NCBI RefSeq assembly: GCF_946151055.1 | Contig: NZ_CAMGYZ010000009.1 | Span: 99,995 to 163,994, forward strand | From: Bacillus sp. Marseille-Q3570 | GTDB taxonomy: Bacteria; Bacillota; Bacilli; Bacillales; Fictibacillaceae | Direction: 5' to 3' | Length of the DNA stretch: 64,000 nt | Shown: piece by piece, positions 45,666-54,060 of the stretch | Layout: every line of letters begins with the position of its first letter | Position numbering within the stretch: position 1 is the first letter of the stretch | Made by a program: the position numbers and the translations under genes | The notes under the pieces: generated by a model | The model's database searches: none | Told to the model about the DNA's origin: nothing | The model's input: only the letters and a program-made list of their open reading frames with translations

Positions 45666-46314
45666 GCTGTTTCCTTCCCTTCCAATTTTTTACGATCAGA
45701 TATGCTGCGAGCATAGCTTGCCCGATTTGAAAAGAAAACATACATAATAAATTTGTTTGCACAATAGGGGCTTGAAAAGAAGGCGTAACCTCAAGGACAG
45801 GTGGTTTTTCCATTCGCGTTGCAAAGCTTAGAAAGCCTGCCACACTACCCTTGATCGTCCACAACAATCCGGCAAAAATTCCAGTTGAAGCAGCATCCCC
45901 GGTACCAATTGTACTGACCCATTGATATTCTTCAATCGTTACTTTTTTTAAGAATTTACGGACGATGCTTCCAAGTTGATAGACAGAATCCATAAGCGCT
46001 TTTGTTTCTTGTACTCGTGCAATTAAGGACTCAGCCTCAAATGTCATTTCTTTCGTATCGTGAAGTTTTTTATTGCCGATTTCTGATTCAGTATCGTATT
46101 CCATGTGCATAAGTCCATCACCTTCGAGGTCTATATCATTCAATGGTATTTCCCAAGAATAATCGAATAACCCTTTTAAAAAGTGGGCATGTATGAAACA
46201 CGTATCATCGTTTCCTTGATGGACATATTTGATGGTTACCCGTACCCGGCTGATCATAAGGATACCTATCATCAAACTGATAACGAGTATGATTCCTATA
46301 ATCCAATACCACAT
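45613..46314 (-). CDS. ytfI: DUF2953 membrane protein YtfI
   Basis: A 233-residue protein with an N-terminal transmembrane helix (MWYWIIGIILVISLMIGILMI) and a C-terminal hydrophobic stretch around residues 195-215 (LLCMFSFQIGQAMLAAYLIV). The DUF2953 core includes VRVTIKYVHQG and EEYQWVSTIGTGDAASTGIFAGLLW. ATG at 46314, six bases from GGGGTG, was preferred over the longer start at 46341. The last 17 codons overlap ytfJ, so ytfIJ form a coupled pair. Role in sporulation is inferred from the partner. Confidence 0.87.
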   Translation of the reverse strand: MWYWIIGIILVISLMIGILMISRVRVTIKYVHQGNDDTCFIHAHFLKGLFDYSWEIPLNDIDLEGDGLMHMEYDTESEIGNKKLHDTKEMTFEAESLIARVQETKALMDSVYQLGSIVRKFLKKVTIEEYQWVSTIGTGDAASTGIFAGLLWTIKGSVAGFLSFATRMEKPPVLEVTPSFQAPIVQTNLLCMFSFQIGQAMLAAYLIVKNWKGRKQHVRTSNSGLDANSNGKY

Positions 46315-46370
46315 GAGGATCACCCCGAAGTCTCTGGACATACTGTTTCTCTTGTTAATTTGACTTTATA

Positions 46371-46408
46371 AAAAAATAGACCTATCAGCATTATGTACTG
46401 ACAGGTCT
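46371..46408 (-). terminator. Terminator of the sppA-yteJ unit
   Basis: AGACCT(A/G)TCAG and CTGACAGGTCT form an 11-base stem with one mismatch and a 9-base loop, followed by TATTTTTTT on the minus strand. Confidence 0.85.
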
Positions 46409-46418
46409 CTAACAATAC

Positions 46419-46910
46419 CTATTTTCGAGTGTGGACGACTCTCGTATCTGCAAATATATCATGCAACGATTGTTTTTCATTTGTAAAAGCAGCGATGATA
46501 TACCCGATCAAGAAGATGGTTTTACTGATGAACCGGCCAATCACTTCCCGAAAAAGCAGGGTGGTCCATGGTATATTTTCATCCATATCTTTTGGAACTA
46601 CTTTTATTGCAAAAAGCATTTTTCCTAATGTCTGACCGAAGAAACGAGTCATCAATACAAAATAGCTGTAGAAAATGATTGCAGCTATTACTGTCTTTAA
46701 TGAAAACATCCCTCCATCAGATAAAGGCAAATCACGTAATACCCATATCGGCTTAACGATCAGACTGTTCAGACTCCAAATGACGAGCAAGTCTAAGAGG
46801 TACGCCCAGAACCGGATCCAAAATCCAGCATATACCCTGTTTGTATTTCCATAGTTCAAGGTCTGAGAGGGTTCTGGGGGATGTCCTTCACCTGATAATG
46901 TTTGCTCCAA
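46419..46910 (-). CDS. yteJ: RDD family membrane protein YteJ
   Basis: A 163-residue membrane protein with the RDD signature: YAGFWIRFWAYLLDLLVIWSL around residue 27, and Arg/Asp-containing helices. Three or four transmembrane segments are predicted (about 33-52, 70-95 and 130-150). In B. subtilis yteJ and sppA form an operon, and YteJ inhibits SppA peptidase activity. The 11-bp spacing after sppA supports the same pairing here; inhibition itself is inferred from the orthologue. Confidence 0.9.
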   Translation of the reverse strand: MEQTLSGEGHPPEPSQTLNYGNTNRVYAGFWIRFWAYLLDLLVIWSLNSLIVKPIWVLRDLPLSDGGMFSLKTVIAAIIFYSYFVLMTRFFGQTLGKMLFAIKVVPKDMDENIPWTTLLFREVIGRFISKTIFLIGYIIAAFTNEKQSLHDIFADTRVVHTRK

Positions 46911-46921
46911 TCCAATCCCTC

Positions 46922-47929
46922 CTATTCCGTATATAGATATTTGATTTGCGGTGTATTCGTTTGACTCATCAATTCTTGTATCCCTAACAGATCTCCATTA
47001 GGCTGGAACAATTTTTGCGCGGTCATGTCCAGGAAAGAATTCCAACCAAGGCGATTTTCATACTTGATGACATTCAAATGGGAATTCCCGAGATCTTTTT
47101 TCATTGCTTTGATCGTATCCTCCTGATCACCAAGTTCATCGACAAGATCTGCTTCTTTTGCTTGTTGCCCATCATATACCCTGCCGTCTGCCAATTCTCT
47201 CACGTTATTTTCTGAAAGCCCACGGCCAGTAGCGATAACATCTACAAATTGATTGTAGGAATTATCAACGATGGATTGTAAGATTTTCCTTTCCTCATCT
47301 GTCATTTCACGTGTAGGGGATAGGATATCTTTATGAGTACCGCTCTTGATCGTCTCCCATTTCACCCCTAGTTTATCAGCCAATTCTCCATAATTCATCG
47401 ACTGAATGATGACACCTAGTGAACCTGTCAATGTTGAGGAATGGGCAAATATTTTATCCGCAGGTGCAGAAATGTAGTAGCCCCCTGACGCAGCCATATT
47501 ACCCATCGATATGTAAACCGGTTTTTTATGTTCCTTTTGTATAGTAGTGATCGCATCATGGATCTCTGCGCTTTCGACCACTCCGCCGCCTGGGCTATTC
47601 ACCCGAATTATGATTCCTTCTACATTTTTGTCCTCACCTGCATGCTCGAGCATATCAAGAAACCTCTGGTGATTATAGCCTGGAGATTGGAATAATGATG
47701 TCGCATCACCAGTGTCTTGAATGACACCCTCGACGTTCAAGAGGACAATATTCCGTTTATCGCTCCCTTTCTCCACGACCTTTTCGACAAATGGATCATC
47801 TTCTAAAAATCCTCCGCCTTGTAAATTCGTAAAGTTATCAGATGCAGCGGATGATAATACATTCATGATGATGGATCCTATGAAAAGTACTGCTGCAATT
47901 CCAAGTGCTGCCCAACGTTTTCCGCTCAT
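46922..47929 (-). CDS. sppA: Signal peptide peptidase SppA
   Basis: A 335-residue membrane-anchored serine protease with Ser/Lys dyad that clears cleaved signal peptides and, in Bacillus, helps resistance to lantibiotics. The N-terminal transmembrane helix spans residues 6-27. The nucleophile is Ser148 in GNMAASGGYYIS and the general base Lys200 in SGTHKDILSPTR, each one residue later than in the B. subtilis enzyme. Substrate-binding NSPGGGVVESAEI is also present. It is in an operon with yteJ. Confidence 0.96.
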   Translation of the reverse strand: MSGKRWAALGIAAVLFIGSIIMNVLSSAASDNFTNLQGGGFLEDDPFVEKVVEKGSDKRNIVLLNVEGVIQDTGDATSLFQSPGYNHQRFLDMLEHAGEDKNVEGIIIRVNSPGGGVVESAEIHDAITTIQKEHKKPVYISMGNMAASGGYYISAPADKIFAHSSTLTGSLGVIIQSMNYGELADKLGVKWETIKSGTHKDILSPTREMTDEERKILQSIVDNSYNQFVDVIATGRGLSENNVRELADGRVYDGQQAKEADLVDELGDQEDTIKAMKKDLGNSHLNVIKYENRLGWNSFLDMTAQKLFQPNGDLLGIQELMSQTNTPQIKYLYTE

Positions 47930-48117
47930 AAGAAGCCTCCTAGCATTATTACATTGGTAAGATTGACCAATCTTTGTTAGAATATCATATTTTCAATTTG
48001 TATGATGATAATTTGACAAAAACTTTTTAAAAAACGAAGATAAAACTAGCATGTCTAATTTTTAATGATAAGAATCGGGTAACATTAGATATTACTGGAA
48101 ATCATAGGAGGTTTATG

Positions 48118-48915
48118 ATGTCAGAACGTAAGAATATCCATTTTTTCTATAAGAAAGACAGCCAGTTTGAAGAACAGGTCATCCGATTGAAGAACCTCGC
48201 CATTGATAATGGATTTACATTGGTGGAGCAAGCCGACCATGCTAACATCATCGCTAGTATCGGGGGGGATGGCACCTTCCTTCAAGCCGTCAGGCAAACT
48301 GGATTTCGCGAAGATGCTCTGTATGTCGGTGTGAGCACCGGACAATTAGGATTTTATTGTGACTTCGACATCGAAGACCTTTCAGGAATGATAGATGCCA
48401 TGTTGAATGAACAGGTAGAGGTCCGTAGATATCCGACCATAAAAGTTGACATGGAAAACGATGCTTCATTTTATTGCTTGAATGAATGTTCGATTCGATC
48501 GGGCATCATTAAAACTCTGTCACTCGATTTGTATATCGATGATTTATTTTTTGAACGGTTTAAAGGAGATGGGATGATCATCTCGACTCCGACTGGAAGT
48601 ACCGCATACAACAAGTCATTAGACGGGGCGATCGTTGACCCGAAACTTCCATGTATGCAAATCAGTGAAGTAGCGTCGATCAACAATAACCATTATCGTA
48701 CCCTTGGGAGTTCTTTCATTTTAAGTGATACAAGATCACTCAACATCCGGCTAGTAAACGAAGGAAACAACTTCCCGATCATAGCGATGGATAACGAAGC
48801 CCTTAGTATACGAGAGCCTGGATCCATCAACATTTGCCTTTCTGATAAAAGGATCAAGACTGTAAAGCTGAAGGATAATTCATTCTGGCATAAGGTGAAG
48901 CGTAGTTTCTTATAA
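48118..48915 (+). CDS. ppnKB: NAD kinase, second paralogue
   Basis: A 265-residue ATP-NAD kinase making NADP. It carries IASIGGDGTFLQAVRQ (GGDG active site), NECSIRSGIIKTL (the conserved NE pair) and the glycine-rich STPTGSTAYNKSLDGAIVDP. The ATG at 48118, six bases from AGGAGG, was preferred over the adjacent one at 48115. Bacillus genomes carry two NAD kinases; this location next to sppA corresponds to the B. subtilis PpnKB (YtdI) paralogue. Monocistronic, ended by a strong terminator. Confidence 0.93.
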   Translation: MSERKNIHFFYKKDSQFEEQVIRLKNLAIDNGFTLVEQADHANIIASIGGDGTFLQAVRQTGFREDALYVGVSTGQLGFYCDFDIEDLSGMIDAMLNEQVEVRRYPTIKVDMENDASFYCLNECSIRSGIIKTLSLDLYIDDLFFERFKGDGMIISTPTGSTAYNKSLDGAIVDPKLPCMQISEVASINNNHYRTLGSSFILSDTRSLNIRLVNEGNNFPIIAMDNEALSIREPGSINICLSDKRIKTVKLKDNSFWHKVKRSFL

Positions 48916-48922
48916 GCCCCGT

Positions 48923-48953
48923 AAAAAAACTCCCTGCGAGGGGAGTTTTTTTT
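48923..48953. terminator. Bidirectional terminator between NAD kinase and ytcJ genes
   Basis: AAAAAACTCCC and GGGAGTTTTTT form a strong stem around a short loop, with eight T on the plus strand and seven on the minus. It touches the ytcJ stop. Confidence 0.9.
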
Positions 48954-50538
48954 ATCCGTGATAAACAATAGTATTGTTAACCACAGTTTTCGCTACTTTG
49001 ACATTCGGAATCGCTTCTGGATCAATATGGAACAAGTCTTCAGTCAAAATTGTGAAATCTGCACAGAACCCTTTTTTGATCATACCTGCTTCATTTTCTT
49101 TCCCAATAGCATATGCGCTACCTTTCGTATATAATTCGACCGCTTCATATACTGATAATTTTTGGTCCGGATAAAACCCCTCATGTTTATCACCATGCTT
49201 TTTACGCAAGACAGCAGCATAGATCGTCAGTAGGGGATCTGCAGTTTCGATTGGTGCATCGGAACCAGCAGCACATGCAATTCCTTCTTTTAATAACGTT
49301 TTCCATGCAAAACTGTATTTCATCCTACCTTCCCCAAGACGTTCAATAACCCAAGGGAAATCGGATGCGACGAAATGTGGCTGTATATCAATAATTACAG
49401 GAACCTTTTTCAAACGCTCGAGCAGGTCTGGCCGTACAACCTGTCCGTGGACGAAACGGTCCCTTAAACCTGCAGGAGGTGGGATCTCTTCAACGGCATA
49501 AAGAGCAAATTCCAACGCAAGGTCTCCGATTGTATGGATTGCGACTGGCATTTGATAATGACGCGCCTTTTTAACGAGTTCTTTAAGGTCTGTCAATGAA
49601 TGGATTGCTACCCCATACGTTTCAGGCATATCATTATAAGGTTTACTTAAATAGGCTGTCCTGCCACCTAAAGCACCATCAGCAAAAATCTTCATCGCAC
49701 CGAGCTCGACAAATCCGTTCGATACACCAAACTTCAATCCTTCCTCATGCATGTCTGCAACAACTTCATGATGAACCAAAAGATTTGCTTTGAACTGAAG
49801 TTGATCCGGATTGATGACTTTCAAAAAAGTATCGTACGTCCGTTTGAATCCCCCATAATAATTGAGATCCTCACTGTGTCCGCCGACAAGCCCTAGACTC
49901 GTAAGATCCTGTACAGACGTAGTCAACGCACGATGAAGATATTCCTCGGTCACTTTCGGCAGGGCATCCTTTACTAATTCTTGAGCTTTATCCAACAGAT
50001 ATCCGGTAGGTTCACCATTTGTATCCCGTACAATGACTCCTCCTGGCGGATCCTCTGTATCTTTTGTTATTCCTGCAAGCTCCAAAGCCTTAGAGTTGGC
50101 AAGCAGAGCATGCCGGCAGATCCGGGTCAGTATCATCGGATGATGTGGAGCAATTTCATCAAGTTCGAAGCGATGAAAAATCTTTCGATCCATGAAGTTG
50201 TTTTCGTTCCATCCTTCGCCAATAATCCAATCACCGACAGAAGTAGAATAGATCTTCTCTTTCAAGGTCGTCTTCATTTCTTCAGCAGACATCACTTCCG
50301 AAAGATCCAATCGCAACAGTTTTTCTCCATGCCCGATCATATGTAGATGACTATCGACAAACCCCGGATACATGACTGCCCCTTCTAAATCCTCTATATG
50401 ATCAATTTGATGATTCTTTTCAATGCGTAAACGGTCACCGCAGTCGATAATTGTATCGTCTTCAACTAAAACAGCTTCGACTTTATCGAATTCATGTTCC
50501 ATTGTATAGATGGTGCCATTTGTCCATAACGTTTTCAT
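48952..50538 (-). CDS. ytcJ: Amidohydrolase YtcJ
   Basis: A 528-residue metal-dependent amidohydrolase of the YtcJ (amidohydrolase 3) group. Start: MKTLWTNGTIYTMEHEFDKVEAVLVEDDTI. The metal-binding PGFVDSHLHMIGHG lies near residue 65. Further ligands are in GALGGRTAYL, VAIHTIGDLALE and FVHGQVVRPDLLE, with the late aspartate in AGSDAPIETADP. The substrate is unknown. ATG at 50538 is seven bases from GAGG. It lies downstream of ytcI, as in B. subtilis, but a terminator and repeat R separate the two. Confidence 0.9.
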   Translation of the reverse strand: MKTLWTNGTIYTMEHEFDKVEAVLVEDDTIIDCGDRLRIEKNHQIDHIEDLEGAVMYPGFVDSHLHMIGHGEKLLRLDLSEVMSAEEMKTTLKEKIYSTSVGDWIIGEGWNENNFMDRKIFHRFELDEIAPHHPMILTRICRHALLANSKALELAGITKDTEDPPGGVIVRDTNGEPTGYLLDKAQELVKDALPKVTEEYLHRALTTSVQDLTSLGLVGGHSEDLNYYGGFKRTYDTFLKVINPDQLQFKANLLVHHEVVADMHEEGLKFGVSNGFVELGAMKIFADGALGGRTAYLSKPYNDMPETYGVAIHSLTDLKELVKKARHYQMPVAIHTIGDLALEFALYAVEEIPPPAGLRDRFVHGQVVRPDLLERLKKVPVIIDIQPHFVASDFPWVIERLGEGRMKYSFAWKTLLKEGIACAAGSDAPIETADPLLTIYAAVLRKKHGDKHEGFYPDQKLSVYEAVELYTKGSAYAIGKENEAGMIKKGFCADFTILTEDLFHIDPEAIPNVKVAKTVVNNTIVYHG

Positions 50539-50610
50539 AATCACACCTCAATTACTATCCCTATTTGTACCAGCATACCTAAGATTCGATTGTAAATCCA
50601 CAAATAACGA

Positions 50611-50652
50611 AGACTTGGCAATGCCAATCCTTAAGTACAGGCTGAGCCTTAG
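50611..50652 (+). repeat. Dispersed repeat R, copy 5 (short)
   Basis: AGACTTGGCAATGCCAATCC and GTACAGGCTGAGCCTTAGT match the left part of the other R copies; the right part is missing or diverged. It lies between ytcI and ytcJ. Confidence 0.7.
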
Positions 50653-50714
50653 TCCAAATTGTGTTTCCCACGTATATATTATTACTATTGACACGGCAAT
50701 TTGTGTACATAACA

Positions 50715-50737
50715 AAGGACCGGCTAATGCGGTCCTT
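50715..50737 (-). terminator. Terminator of ytcI
   Basis: AAGGACCG and CGGTCCTT form an 8-bp stem with a 7-base loop, followed by TGTT on the minus strand, 8 bp after the stop codon. Confidence 0.75.
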
Positions 50738-50744
50738 CGTTGTT

Positions 50745-52334
50745 CTAATTTACTGTTGTTTTGTTTTCTTTCATCCTCAATTCGATCCGTCGAATTTTAC
50801 CAGAAGTAGTCTTCGGAAGTTCATCCACAAATTCGATCAACCGCGGATACTTATAAGGTGCTGTCAGCTTTTTAACGTGATCCTGTAGAGCTGGTATCAA
50901 TTCACCAGCTGAAGCTTCTGATGGATTTTTCAACACGATAAAGGCTTTGACGACATGCCCGCGAACCTCATCTGGGCTTCCTACTACAGCGCATTCTTTA
51001 ACCGACGGATGTTTGACGAGTGCGTCTTCGACTTCAAACGGTCCAATTGTATACCCAGAACTGATGATGATGTCATCGCCTCTACCCTCGAACCAAAAGT
51101 ACCCATCTTCATCCTTCTTCGCTTTGTCTCCCGTAAGATAATAATCCCCTCGGAATGCCATTTTTGTCCGTTCTTGATCTTTATAATATTCCTTGAATAG
51201 TGCAGGCACATCGCGATGAACGGCAATATCTCCAACCTCGCCGACCTGGGCGGGTTGCCCTTCCTCGTTGATGATTTCGACATGGTTGCCAGGTGTAGGT
51301 TTACCCATTGATCCTGGGCGGACTTCCATCCCTTCAACAATACCTACAAGCAGTGTGTTTTCTGTCTGTCCGTATCCATCTCGTACGGTCACGTTGAAGT
51401 AGTTACGGAAAATATCGATGACTTCCCGGTTTAACGGTTCTCCGGCAGAAACAGCACTTTGTAAGCTTGAAAGGTCATACTCCTTCAAATTATCTACTTT
51501 TGCCATCAATCTATATTCCGTTGGTGTGCAACAAAGCACATTGATTTGATTTTTCTCCAATAGATCTAAATATGTGTTCGGATCGAATTTTCCATTATAG
51601 ACAAATCCAGTTGCTCCTGTACCTAGGACAGATACGAATGGACTCCAAATCCACTTTTGCCATCCTGGTCCAGCGGTAGCCCAAACGATATCATTTTCTT
51701 TAATGTTCAGCCACGACGTTGCAGCAGTCCGGATATGAGCATAGGCCCATCCATGTGTGTGAACGACGCCCTTAGGATGGCCTGTCGTTCCAGAGGTATA
51801 AGAGAGGAATGCCATGTCATCACTGTTCGTAGTCGGAAGTTCGGTTGATGGGTCAAAGGATCCTGTCACTTCTTCAATCGTAGACCATCCTTCAGCTTTT
51901 CCTCCAACCGTAATTTTATATTCCAAACTTTCAACAGGATCAACAATGTCATCAATAAGTGAAGTCAATGGTTCATAAGCTATGACCGCTTTCACTTCAC
52001 CATGATTGATTCGATAGCTTAAATCTTTCGGTCGGAGCATCTCGGAACAAGGGATGACAACAAGACCTGCTTTCAAAATCGCCAGGTAAACTTTATACGT
52101 ATCAATCAGACGCGGCATCATGACGAGAACACGGTCACCTTTGTTTAACCCTAAGCTAAGTAAGGCTTTTGCAAGGTCATTTGCTTGATCAAATAAATCT
52201 TTGTACGTGATTTCATCTACTGCACCCTGTTCGCTGAGCCATTTGATCGCGACACGCGAAGGGTCTTTCGCATACTTTTCCATTTCTTCAGCTGCATTGT
52301 ACTGTTGAGGAGCTAATAAGGTTTGATTGTTCAA
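50745..52334 (-). CDS. ytcI: Acyl-CoA synthetase YtcI
   Basis: A 529-residue member of the ANL adenylating enzymes. The AMP-binding P-loop is SYTSGTTGHPKGVVHTHGW, followed by VRDGYGQTEN and YLTGDKAKKDEDGYFWFEGRGDDII. The C-terminal catalytic lysine is in PKTTSGKIRRIELR. It is closer to medium-chain or acetyl-CoA synthetase-like enzymes than to FadD, but chain length cannot be settled from sequence. It has its own terminator. No FadR-type (TetR) or cre operator was seen in the 100 bp upstream. Confidence 0.9.
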   Translation of the reverse strand: MNNQTLLAPQQYNAAEEMEKYAKDPSRVAIKWLSEQGAVDEITYKDLFDQANDLAKALLSLGLNKGDRVLVMMPRLIDTYKVYLAILKAGLVVIPCSEMLRPKDLSYRINHGEVKAVIAYEPLTSLIDDIVDPVESLEYKITVGGKAEGWSTIEEVTGSFDPSTELPTTNSDDMAFLSYTSGTTGHPKGVVHTHGWAYAHIRTAATSWLNIKENDIVWATAGPGWQKWIWSPFVSVLGTGATGFVYNGKFDPNTYLDLLEKNQINVLCCTPTEYRLMAKVDNLKEYDLSSLQSAVSAGEPLNREVIDIFRNYFNVTVRDGYGQTENTLLVGIVEGMEVRPGSMGKPTPGNHVEIINEEGQPAQVGEVGDIAVHRDVPALFKEYYKDQERTKMAFRGDYYLTGDKAKKDEDGYFWFEGRGDDIIISSGYTIGPFEVEDALVKHPSVKECAVVGSPDEVRGHVVKAFIVLKNPSEASAGELIPALQDHVKKLTAPYKYPRLIEFVDELPKTTSGKIRRIELRMKENKTTVN

Positions 52335-52508
52335 AGCAGACGCCTCCTTATGTATTCATTTCACCTTCTATTATACATAATTTTTGGAATATTTTCATTT
52401 TTGGTGTGATCAAGTGGAATGTATGAACGAAATCTTTTCACTTTTCGAGATATTCTGTTCACTTCATAGGTTTTTCTGTTCACCTCGCTTCAAGGAAAAC
52501 AACAAGAA

Positions 52509-52531
52509 AGGCCAGCATCAGATGCTGACCT
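52509..52531 (-). terminator. Terminator of the SASP gene
   Basis: CAGCATC and GATGCTG form a perfect stem around one base, extended by AGG/CCT after a mismatch. CCTTTCTT follows on the minus strand. Confidence 0.8.
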
Positions 52532-52566
52532 GTTTTCCATCAGTATTATGTTGTAGAAGGTGTGTG

Positions 52567-52758
52567 TTACTTTTGAGGTTGTTGACCTTGAGCCATAGCA
52601 ACTAGACGCTTAGTGATTTCACCACCAACAGATCCGTTAGCGCGAGCTGAAGAGTCAGGACCAAGTTGTACTCCGAATTCAGAAGCAATTTCAGTCTTCA
52701 TAGCGTTAAGAGCTTGTTGAGCTCCAGGTACTACTAATTTGTTTGATTGACGAGCCAT
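52567..52758 (-). CDS. sspA: Alpha/beta-type small acid-soluble spore protein
   Basis: A 63-residue SASP that coats and protects spore DNA. It begins [21 protein letters not shown], then has the germination-protease cleavage region [12 protein letters not shown] and the DNA-binding helix [18 protein letters not shown], all hallmark parts of alpha/beta SASPs. AGGAGG lies eight bases before the ATG at 52758; the frame continues eight codons upstream without need. Position next to thiI matches B. subtilis sspA. A clear SigG promoter was not resolved. A hairpin in the leader covers the ribosome binding site. Confidence 0.93.
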   Translation of the reverse strand: MARQSNKLVVPGAQQALNAMKTEIASEFGVQLGPDSSARANGSVGGEITKRLVAMAQGQQPQK

Positions 52759-52766
52759 GATATTCA

Positions 52767-52794
52767 CCTCCTTTGTACCCATAGGTTACGGAGG
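52767..52794 (-). promoter_or_regulatory. Hairpin burying the SASP ribosome binding site
   Basis: In the transcript CCTCC-GTAACC-TAT-GGGTAC-AAA-GGAGG folds on itself: CCTCC pairs with GGAGG of the ribosome binding site, and GTAACC with GGGTAC with one mismatch. The only loop is TAT, plus a 3-base AAA bulge. Confidence 0.65.
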
Positions 52795-52850
52795 CAAAGG
52801 CGAATTCATACTCGCTTCTAAGTGGTAAATCTTGATAAGAAAATCACAAG

Positions 52851-54059
52851 TTAAAATAAGTCTTCGAACGCATTGTCACGGGTTTCAGTCACCTCTTTAA
52901 AGTGTACAGTTTCCGTATTGTTTACAGCTTCGTCGACAAGTGCATCGATTTCCATATATTGCTCAAACCGATTCGCTTTTTCTCGTCTTGGTTTCGTTTT
53001 CGGTGCAGATGGCAAGAACACAGTACAACAATCCTCATAAGGACGGATCGAGATATCATACGTGCCGATCTTCCTTGATACTTCCATGATTTCAATTTTA
53101 TCCATTGTGATCAAAGGTCGGATGATCGGAAGGTTCGTCACCTCGTTGATCGTATTCATGCTCGACAATGTTTGACTGGCTACTTGTCCTAAACTTTCAC
53201 CTGTTGCTATTGCCAACGCATCATTTTGGGCAGCCAGTTTTTCTGTAATTCGAAGCATGTAACGCCGCATGATCGTCATGCTATAGTTATCAGGAATTTG
53301 TTTTTTAATTGCTTTTTGCACATTCGTAAATGGCACAACATGCATCTTGATCGTTCCACCGTATTTCGTAAGTACTTGCGTCAGATCCTCAACCTTTTGT
53401 CTTGCCCGCTCACTCGTGAATGGAGGACTATGGAAGTGGACCATTTCAACCCGGATTCCACGTTTCATCGTCAAGTATCCTGCAACAGGACTATCAATTC
53501 CACCAGATAACATCAACATGACTTTTCCGCTACTGCCAATCGGTAATCCTCCAGCACCAGGATAGTTGATGCCACTGATATAAGTCGCTTCGGGTTTGAT
53601 TTCCACTTTGATTTCTATATCAGGATGATGGACATCAACTGTAATATCCTCAGAATTCTTTAAAACGTATCCACCGATAAGATGGTTCAATTCCTGTGAA
53701 TCATGCGGGTATTGCTTGTAATTTCTTTTAGTTGAAATTTTGAAGGTCTTAACAGAAGAGCCCGCTTGTTTCAATGCCTCAAGTGCTGTTTTTTGGATAT
53801 TCTCTAATTCAAGGTCGCACTTTACAGCCAGAGTCAAACCTTGGATACCGAATATATCTTGTAATTTCTCCACAATTGGTTCGTGATCAGCCCCATGCAG
53901 TTCAATAATCATACGATCGAAAGCTTTTTTTACATTGACACTTTCAAATGGCTTCAATTTCCTTCTGATCGTATCCCTTAATTGATTCACAAAGTGATGC
54001 CTATTTTTCCCTTTAAGTGATAATTCTCCATATTTGACTATGATGTGGTCGTAAATCAT
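52851..54059 (-). CDS. thiI: tRNA uracil 4-sulfurtransferase ThiI
   Basis: A 402-residue enzyme making 4-thiouridine in tRNA and contributing to thiamine thiazole synthesis. An N-terminal ferredoxin-like and THUMP domain (about residues 1-165) is followed by a PP-loop ATPase with MLMLSGGIDSPVAGY. It lacks the C-terminal rhodanese domain of E. coli ThiI, as in Bacillus; sulfur comes directly from the desulfurase NifZ. The nifZ stop lies one base before this ATG, so the partners are translationally linked. Confidence 0.96.
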   Translation of the reverse strand: MIYDHIIVKYGELSLKGKNRHHFVNQLRDTIRRKLKPFESVNVKKAFDRMIIELHGADHEPIVEKLQDIFGIQGLTLAVKCDLELENIQKTALEALKQAGSSVKTFKISTKRNYKQYPHDSQELNHLIGGYVLKNSEDITVDVHHPDIEIKVEIKPEATYISGINYPGAGGLPIGSSGKVMLMLSGGIDSPVAGYLTMKRGIRVEMVHFHSPPFTSERARQKVEDLTQVLTKYGGTIKMHVVPFTNVQKAIKKQIPDNYSMTIMRRYMLRITEKLAAQNDALAIATGESLGQVASQTLSSMNTINEVTNLPIIRPLITMDKIEIMEVSRKIGTYDISIRPYEDCCTVFLPSAPKTKPRREKANRFEQYMEIDALVDEAVNNTETVHFKEVTETRDNAFEDLF

Positions 54060-54060
54060 A

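Noticed and set aside
52759..52850. A SigG promoter for the SASP gene
   Set aside because: A GTATG-like -35 is visible, but no -10 fitting CATNNTA was found at 17-18 bases, so no promoter was annotated.
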